A DNA stretch of 9,879 nt from Lutibacter sp. UBA4458. Its GTDB lineage: Bacteria; Bacteroidota; Bacteroidia; Flavobacteriales; Flavobacteriaceae. Below, piece after piece: positions 5,466 to 9,879 of this stretch. The stretch covers positions 4,986-14,864 of the forward strand of contig DGOU01000061.1 in NCBI GenBank assembly GCA_002390165.1. The letters run 5' to 3'. Each line of letters opens with the position of its first letter. Within the stretch, counting starts at the first letter, position 1. The position numbers and the translations under genes were made by a program. The notes under the pieces were generated by a model. That model was not told where the DNA came from. It was given only the letters and a program-made list of their open reading frames with translations, and made no database searches.

Positions 5466-6836
5466 TTAAATAGAAATATTCATTAATTCTTGTAAATCGC
5501 ATAATTTTTGATCACCTGTATGCATATTCTTTAGTGTGTATTTATCCAATTCAATTTCCTTGGAACCCACAATAACCACAAAAGGAATTTCTCTTTTGTT
5601 AGCGTAATTCATTTGTTTTTTCATTTTAGCAGTATCAGGATATAATTCTGATTTAATTTGGTGCTTACGTAATTCTACCAAGGCTTTCATACAAAATGAA
5701 GCTTCGCTTTCTCCTAAATTTAAAAACAAAATTGTAGGTTTAGGTAAATCAACTTCCTTAAATAAATTCAGTTCTTCTAATACCAAATAAATACGATCTA
5801 ATCCAAATGAAATTCCAACACCGCTTATATTTTTTAAACCAAATATACCTGTTAAATCATCATATCTGCCACCACCACCAATAGAGCCCATTTTTACATT
5901 TTTTGGAGCTGAAACCTCAAAAATTGCGCCTGTATAGTAATTTAAACCTCTGGCTAAAGTAACATCTAATTCTAAATTTGCAGATTGCAAACCTAAGGTT
6001 TCTACATTATTTACTACAAATCTTAAATCTTTTACTCCTTGAATTCCTTCTTCTGAATTTTTTAATAATTCTTCTAATTGATTTAATTTTTCTTGATTAG
6101 TGCCATTAAAATTAAATAACGGAGTTACTTTTTTAATTGCCTCTTCTGAAATACCTTTTAACAACATTTCTTTAGAAACACCTTCAGCACCAATTTTATC
6201 TAGCTTATCTAAAGCAACAGTAAAATCAATTAATTTATCTTTTTCACCAATAATTTCAGCTATTCCTGCCAAAATTTTTCGATTATTGAGTTTGATAGTC
6301 GTTCCCAGTAATTTTAGCTTACTAAAAACGGCATCGTACAATTGTACAAATTCCACTTCTTGCCATAAACTTTTACTGCCAACCACATCTGCATCGCATT
6401 GATAAAACTCACGAAAACGTCCTTTTTGTGGCCTATCAGCACGCCAAACTGGTTGCATTTGATAACGTTTAAAAGGAAAAACAATATCATTTTGATGCTG
6501 CACTACATATCTTGCAAACGGCACAGTTAAATCGTAACGTAATGCTTTTTCAGAAATTTGAGAAGTAGCTTTTACACTATTTTTAGAAACAAGTATAGCC
6601 TCATCTACCTTTTTTAGATAATCTCCTGAATTCAATATTTTAAAAATCAATCTATCTCCTTCTTCTCCGTATTTTCCCATTAACGTAGAATAATTTTCAA
6701 AGGACGGAGTTTCAATAGGTTGAAATCCATACGTTTCAAATACTTCTTTTATGGTTGAAAAAATATAATTGCGTTTTGCAACTTCAGTTGGTGAAAAATC
6801 GCGTGTTCCTTTTGGTATGCCTGGTTTTTGTGCCAT
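5466..6836 (-). CDS. hisS: Histidyl-tRNA synthetase
   Basis: HisS charges tRNA-His with histidine using ATP in the cytoplasm. The 456-residue product is of normal length for the Bacteroidota form. It opens with [11 protein letters not shown] (residues 4-14), usual for HisS. Class II motif 2 is seen as [20 protein letters not shown] (129-148). The histidine-specific blocks [11 protein letters not shown] (100-110) and [10 protein letters not shown] (294-303) are present, as is motif 3, [12 protein letters not shown] (339-350). The C-terminal anticodon-binding domain covers about residues 365-456, including the [16 protein letters not shown] block. An insertion domain lies between about 180 and 285. 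ATG 6836 is the only reasonable start. The gene sits between a small membrane protein gene (43 nt upstream) and folE (36 nt downstream from its stop to ATG 5429). Confidence 0.97.
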   Translation of the reverse strand: MAQKPGIPKGTRDFSPTEVAKRNYIFSTIKEVFETYGFQPIETPSFENYSTLMGKYGEEGDRLIFKILNSGDYLKKVDEAILVSKNSVKATSQISEKALRYDLTVPFARYVVQHQNDIVFPFKRYQMQPVWRADRPQKGRFREFYQCDADVVGSKSLWQEVEFVQLYDAVFSKLKLLGTTIKLNNRKILAGIAEIIGEKDKLIDFTVALDKLDKIGAEGVSKEMLLKGISEEAIKKVTPLFNFNGTNQEKLNQLEELLKNSEEGIQGVKDLRFVVNNVETLGLQSANLELDVTLARGLNYYTGAIFEVSAPKNVKMGSIGGGGRYDDLTGIFGLKNISGVGISFGLDRIYLVLEELNLFKEVDLPKPTILFLNLGESEASFCMKALVELRKHQIKSELYPDTAKMKKQMNYANKREIPFVVIVGSKEIELDKYTLKNMHTGDQKLCDLQELMNISI

Positions 6837-6853
6837 TATAAAAAATTAGTGTG

Positions 6854-6861
6854 CAAATATC
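6854..6861 (-). promoter_or_regulatory. Weak candidate -7 element for hisS
   Basis: The minus strand reads GATATTTG, one mismatch from TAnnTTTG, and like the folE element it is followed by CAC. It lies 17 nt before the hisS start, in the 43-nt gap after the membrane protein gene. No -33 element is evident, so hisS may instead be read from the upstream operon. Confidence 0.25.
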
Positions 6862-6879
6862 CGAAATTTTAAAAACTAA

Positions 6880-7356
6880 TTAAAGCTTTTCTAGTATTGA
6901 TTTTTCTTTGGATGTTAAAGGAATATCATCCGCAAATTTAACCTTAGTAGGAAAAATTATTAACAACATTAATAAAAGTATTGCTACTAAAATAAAATAA
7001 AAACTATTGTGAGATTGCAATACAAAAATTATGCACATAATTGCAGGCAATTCTAGCATTGCCACTCTAAAAATATGAGCTGAACTATATTTTGTGGTTT
7101 TTACGCTTAAATCGGCTTCTTTCGATATTTTTTTTATCAATTTTAAAAATAAACTTTTACTGACCAAATTACCAATATAAGAAATGGTTATTGCTAAAAA
7201 TAAAAAAGCTTTATCTGATGAATAAGAAAAAGTCAATTGTCCATTTAAATGAATGGAAACATAAGCAGCAAAAATAATTACCCCCATCATTAAAGCAAAA
7301 TGAATAATTTGCAGGGACATCATAAAATCTTTTGGTTGTTGGTTAGCGTAGCTCAT
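6880..7356 (-). CDS. Four-helix membrane protein of unknown function
   Basis: I do not recognise this 158-residue protein. By hydrophobicity it has four membrane segments, at about residues 15-37, 49-70, 96-114 and 118-137, with both ends probably cytoplasmic. A Lys-rich loop between helices two and three (KLIKKISKEADLSVKTTKYS) and a charged tail (PLTSKEKSILEKL) flank the helices. Glu102 and Pro104 in the third segment (MLELPAIM) stand out as polar or helix-breaking residues within a membrane helix. It begins 15 nt after the kdsB stop, so it is likely on the same transcript as nadC, the YihY-family gene and kdsB, and a link to the cell envelope is plausible but only by context. No catalytic motif is visible. 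Confidence 0.72.
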   Translation of the reverse strand: MSYANQQPKDFMMSLQIIHFALMMGVIIFAAYVSIHLNGQLTFSYSSDKAFLFLAITISYIGNLVSKSLFLKLIKKISKEADLSVKTTKYSSAHIFRVAMLELPAIMCIIFVLQSHNSFYFILVAILLLMLLIIFPTKVKFADDIPLTSKEKSILEKL

Positions 7357-7371
7357 TTGTTCTATATTAAA

Positions 7372-8103
7372 TTATTTTTTATTAAAAATTGCATTTGCTT
7401 TTTCTAAATCTTCAGGAGTGTCAATACCAATTGCAATATGTTTTGTTTCTACCATTTTTACTTGTAAACCATTCGCTAAAAATCGTAGGTTTTCAAGTTT
7501 TTCTGCTGCTTCTAAGTTATTAACTGGTAATTTCGTAAATTTTAATAATGCATCTTTTCTAAAAGCATAAATACCAATATGTTTAAAATAAACTGCTTTG
7601 GTTATATCTCGCGGATATGGAATAGCAGAACGAGAAAAATACAATGCAAAATTATTTTCATCCGTAACTACTTTTACATTATTAGGATTATTAATTTCCT
7701 CCTTTTCTTCCATTTTAATCATTAACGAAGCAATATCAATTTCCTTATTTTCATCTTTTTTAAAAACATTAATCAAATTTGATAAAGGTTCTGTTTGTGT
7801 AAAAGGCTCATCACCTTGCACATTTATTACAATATCCACATCTAAATTTTCAATTGCCTCAGCAATTCTATCGCTTCCAGATTCATGTTCTTTTTTACTT
7901 TTTATTACTTTCCCTTGATTATTATTGATTTCCTGAAAAATAATATCACTATCTGTAACTACATAAACTTCATCAAATAAATTTGAATTTTTAACGGCTT
8001 CATAAGTTCTTAAAATAACCGATTTACCAGCCAAATCTTTCATTAATTTACCAGGAAACCTACTAGCTTCATATCTAGCAGGAATCATTGCTATCACTTT
8101 CAT
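7372..8103 (-). CDS. kdsB: 3-deoxy-manno-octulosonate cytidylyltransferase (CMP-Kdo synthetase)
   Basis: KdsB activates Kdo with CTP to form CMP-Kdo for the inner core of lipopolysaccharide, in the cytoplasm. The 243-residue length matches the family. Landmarks are the N-terminal nucleotide-binding block [13 protein letters not shown] (residues 7-19), [10 protein letters not shown] (74-83), the magnesium-binding INVQGDEP with Asp98 (93-100), [10 protein letters not shown] (157-166), KHIGIYAFR (174-182), [10 protein letters not shown] (200-209) and [11 protein letters not shown] (226-236). Its ATG overlaps the stop of the YihY-family gene by four bases (ATGA), a sign of translational coupling. 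The presence of this gene indicates a Gram-negative envelope with Kdo-containing lipopolysaccharide. Confidence 0.96.
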   Translation of the reverse strand: MKVIAMIPARYEASRFPGKLMKDLAGKSVILRTYEAVKNSNLFDEVYVVTDSDIIFQEINNNQGKVIKSKKEHESGSDRIAEAIENLDVDIVINVQGDEPFTQTEPLSNLINVFKKDENKEIDIASLMIKMEEKEEINNPNNVKVVTDENNFALYFSRSAIPYPRDITKAVYFKHIGIYAFRKDALLKFTKLPVNNLEAAEKLENLRFLANGLQVKMVETKHIAIGIDTPEDLEKANAIFNKK

Positions 8104-9035
8104 GTGTTCTTATGTTTTAAGTTTTGCTTTTTTAAACTAGTTATACTTGCATTTAGTTCAAAACCAAGTAATAAAATTATGGAATTTAACCAAACGAATA
8201 GCATTAACACCAACAAGGTTCCAATAGAACCATATAATTTGTTATAGGTGGAAAATTTTAATACATAAATGGCAAAAAGTTTAAAATTTAATATGGTTAG
8301 CAAGGTTGTTAAAACAGTTCCTGGTGAAAAAAAATAATATCGTTTTGTTTCTTTTGTTCCATATTTATAAAGAAAAGATACCGAAATAAATAAGGTTATA
8401 ACAAACAATAGCAACTGCCCTTTTTCAATCCAAAAAACATCGTTTTCCAGCCATCCATGCGCCTTTAAATCGTTAATAAATATTTCTAAATAAATTGCTA
8501 CTGAAACAGTAATTACTAGCACTAAAGCTAATAATATTGCCATACCCATTGCAATAAAATATTGCCTTAAAATATTACGCATTTCTGTAATGTGATAAGA
8601 GTATTCAAAACCACCTAAAATTGCATTTACACCATTGGTCATTAAAAAGATTGAAGCTATAAATCCAAACGACAATAAACCTCCATACCTATTATTAGCA
8701 ATATCTGTAATTACTCCTTCAACCGAACTAGCAGTATTTGGTGGTAATAATTGCTCAATCATAAATAAAAAATCCTTTTGAAAACCTTCAATTGGAACGT
8801 AAGGAATAAGGGTTAATATAAATAATATGAAAGGAAACAATGCCATAAAAAAACTAAAGGATATACCACCCGCACGCGATGTTAAAGCTCCTTTAACAAT
8901 TCCTGAAATATACATCTCAATTACGTCGTATAACGACATACCTTGCAAACCTGGTATTTTTATTGATTTCCCAAGTTTAACAATCCAGTTTACAACTGGA
9001 ACTTTATTAAGATTATCTTCTATTGGTTTACTCAT
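8100..9035 (-). CDS. YihY/BrkB (UPF0761) family inner membrane protein
   Basis: The 311-residue protein belongs to the YihY/virulence factor BrkB family, once mislabelled ribonuclease BN. About six membrane segments are visible, near residues 58-80, 119-140, 161-185, 207-223, 238-259 and 270-297. Family blocks include [17 protein letters not shown] at 53-69 and the C-terminal [17 protein letters not shown] (264-280) followed by LLLGFELNA (288-296). The physiological role of the family is unsettled; transport or envelope functions have been proposed. The gene overlaps the end of nadC by eight bases and the start of kdsB by four, so it is translated as the middle gene of a tight operon. The cytoplasmic tail is short and Lys-rich ([11 protein letters not shown]). 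Confidence 0.9.
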   Translation of the reverse strand: MSKPIEDNLNKVPVVNWIVKLGKSIKIPGLQGMSLYDVIEMYISGIVKGALTSRAGGISFSFFMALFPFILFILTLIPYVPIEGFQKDFLFMIEQLLPPNTASSVEGVITDIANNRYGGLLSFGFIASIFLMTNGVNAILGGFEYSYHITEMRNILRQYFIAMGMAILLALVLVITVSVAIYLEIFINDLKAHGWLENDVFWIEKGQLLLFVITLFISVSFLYKYGTKETKRYYFFSPGTVLTTLLTILNFKLFAIYVLKFSTYNKLYGSIGTLLVLMLFVWLNSIILLLGFELNASITSLKKQNLKHKNT

Positions 9036-9879
9036 GTATTGCTTTTAAACTTAAATCCATATTATAAACAGAATGTGTTAATGCGCCTGAGGAAATAAAA
9101 TCTACTCCACAATTTGCATATTCTTTGGCAGTTTCTAAAGTAATTCCGCCTGAAGATTCTGTAAAACATGTATTACCAATTAGTGCAACTGCCTTTTTTG
9201 TTTCTTCAAAGTTAAAATTATCAATTAATATTCTATAAACACCATCATTTTTCAAAATCTCTTCAATTTCTTCTAAATTTCTTGCTTCTACAATAATTTT
9301 TAAATCTAAATTATTACTAGCTAAAAACTTTTTAGTTTTAGTAATTGCAGCAGTAATTCCACCAGCAAAATCAATGTGATTATCTTTTAGCATAATCATA
9401 TCATATAGTGCAAATCTATGGTTTTCACCACCCCCAATTTTTACCGCCCATTTTTCTAAGGCTCTTATACCTGGTGTAGTTTTACGTGTATCTAAAATTT
9501 TAGTTTTTGTTCCTTGTAGCGTTTTAGCAAACTGATTTGTTTTTGTTGCAATTGCACTCATACGTTGCATGGCATTTAACACCAAACGTTCTGATTTTAA
9601 AATAGATAACGAACTTCCAGCAACATAAAGAACAATATCTCCTTGTTCAACTGGTTCGCCATCTTCAATAAAGGTTTCTATTTTTAAATTAGCATCTACA
9701 TACTTAAAAATCATTTTTGCAAATTCTACACCTGCAATAATACCAGCTTCTTTTACCAAAAGTTTGGCTTTACCATGAGCTGTTTTAGGAATACAAGCTA
9801 AAGAACTATAATCGCCATCGCCAACATCTTCTCTAATAGCATTTTTAATAATTATATCTAGTTCCTTTTCAAATTGTTT
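9028..9879 (-). CDS. nadC: Nicotinate-nucleotide pyrophosphorylase, carboxylating (partial, 5' end beyond window)
   Basis: NadC joins quinolinate and phosphoribosyl pyrophosphate to give nicotinate mononucleotide, carbon dioxide and pyrophosphate, in de novo NAD synthesis. The frame stays open to the right edge of the window: 283 residues are visible, starting KQFEKELDIIIKNAIREDVG, and only the first few codons should be missing given the usual length of about 285. An in-frame TTG near 9759 is inside the gene and is not the start. Signature blocks are EDVGDGDYSSLACIP (17-31), ERLVLNAMQRMSAIAT (97-112), DTRKTTPGIRALEKWAV (130-146), GGGENHRFALYDMIMLKDNH (149-168), VEAR (197-200) and ESSGGI (241-246). 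These include the substrate-binding Arg132, Lys133, His154, Arg155 and Lys165. It is the first visible gene of the nadC-YihY-kdsB cluster and overlaps the next gene by eight bases. Confidence 0.95.
   Translation of the reverse strand, partial: KQFEKELDIIIKNAIREDVGDGDYSSLACIPKTAHGKAKLLVKEAGIIAGVEFAKMIFKYVDANLKIETFIEDGEPVEQGDIVLYVAGSSLSILKSERLVLNAMQRMSAIATKTNQFAKTLQGTKTKILDTRKTTPGIRALEKWAVKIGGGENHRFALYDMIMLKDNHIDFAGGITAAITKTKKFLASNNLDLKIIVEARNLEEIEEILKNDGVYRILIDNFNFEETKKAVALIGNTCFTESSGGITLETAKEYANCGVDFISSGALTHSVYNMDLSLKAIHE

Noticed and set aside
6100..6402. 100-codon plus-strand open frame
   Set aside because: It lies wholly antisense inside hisS, has no family features, and hisS is certain.
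7598..7918. 106-codon plus-strand open frame
   Set aside because: It is a shadow antisense to kdsB; composition is serine- and isoleucine-rich, as expected from the reverse complement of AT-rich coding DNA.
8827..9048. 73-codon plus-strand open frame
   Set aside because: It is antisense to the YihY-family gene and the end of nadC, without a promoter or recognisable product.
9757..9759. TTG near 9759 as start of nadC
   Set aside because: The frame continues to the window edge and the upstream residues (EDVGDGDYSSLACIP) are conserved NadC sequence.
1..9879. Phage, transposon or defence island
   Set aside because: No transposase, integrase, terminal repeats, tRNA or nuclease/toxin genes are present; most genes are core metabolism with uniform base composition.

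Overview
The window reads as chromosomal DNA from a very AT-rich member of the Bacteroidota, most likely Flavobacteriaceae. This is inferred from several things. Codon use favours AAA, TTA and AAT. There are no Shine-Dalgarno sequences ahead of the genes. Copies of the Bacteroidota -7 promoter element TAnnTTTG sit just upstream of start codons. The protein types also fit: a Smr protein with its own N-terminal domain, a CD225/DUF2752 pair, and a flavobacterial-style lipoprotein. Eleven protein genes fill almost the whole window, the two edge genes are cut by the window ends, and no RNA gene, insertion sequence, phage gene or CRISPR array was seen.

Left part (1-2041, minus strand): a cysteine desulfurase is followed by mannose-6-phosphate isomerase (manA, 3' end outside the window), joined by a one-base TAATG overlap. 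A 51-bp divergent promoter region separates them from a plus-strand lipoprotein gene of unknown function (2093-2578). That gene runs head-on into a minus-strand Smr-domain gene (2579-3136), with the two stop codons directly abutting.

Centre (3137-4715): a 191-bp intergenic region carries the smr promoter and a small inverted repeat. It is followed by a compact plus-strand operon of three membrane proteins: a CD225/dispanin protein, a DUF2752 protein with a CPGCG motif, and a PrsW-type intramembrane metalloprotease. The unit ends in a perfect 28-nt palindromic terminator that also serves the convergent folE. This operon is the most interesting candidate for an uncharacterised system, although its parts are known families and its function is open.

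Right part (4737-9879, minus strand): housekeeping genes read leftward. In transcription order they are nadC (NAD synthesis, first few codons outside the window), a YihY/BrkB-family membrane protein, kdsB (CMP-Kdo synthesis for lipopolysaccharide), an unrecognised four-helix membrane protein, hisS (histidyl-tRNA synthetase) and folE (GTP cyclohydrolase I). The first three overlap each other and the fourth follows after 15 nt, so they look like one transcript. hisS and folE may have promoters of their own. Most of the window is ordinary core metabolism; the cautious reading is that novelty is limited to the central membrane operon, the unknown membrane and lipoprotein genes, and some promoter and terminator architecture.
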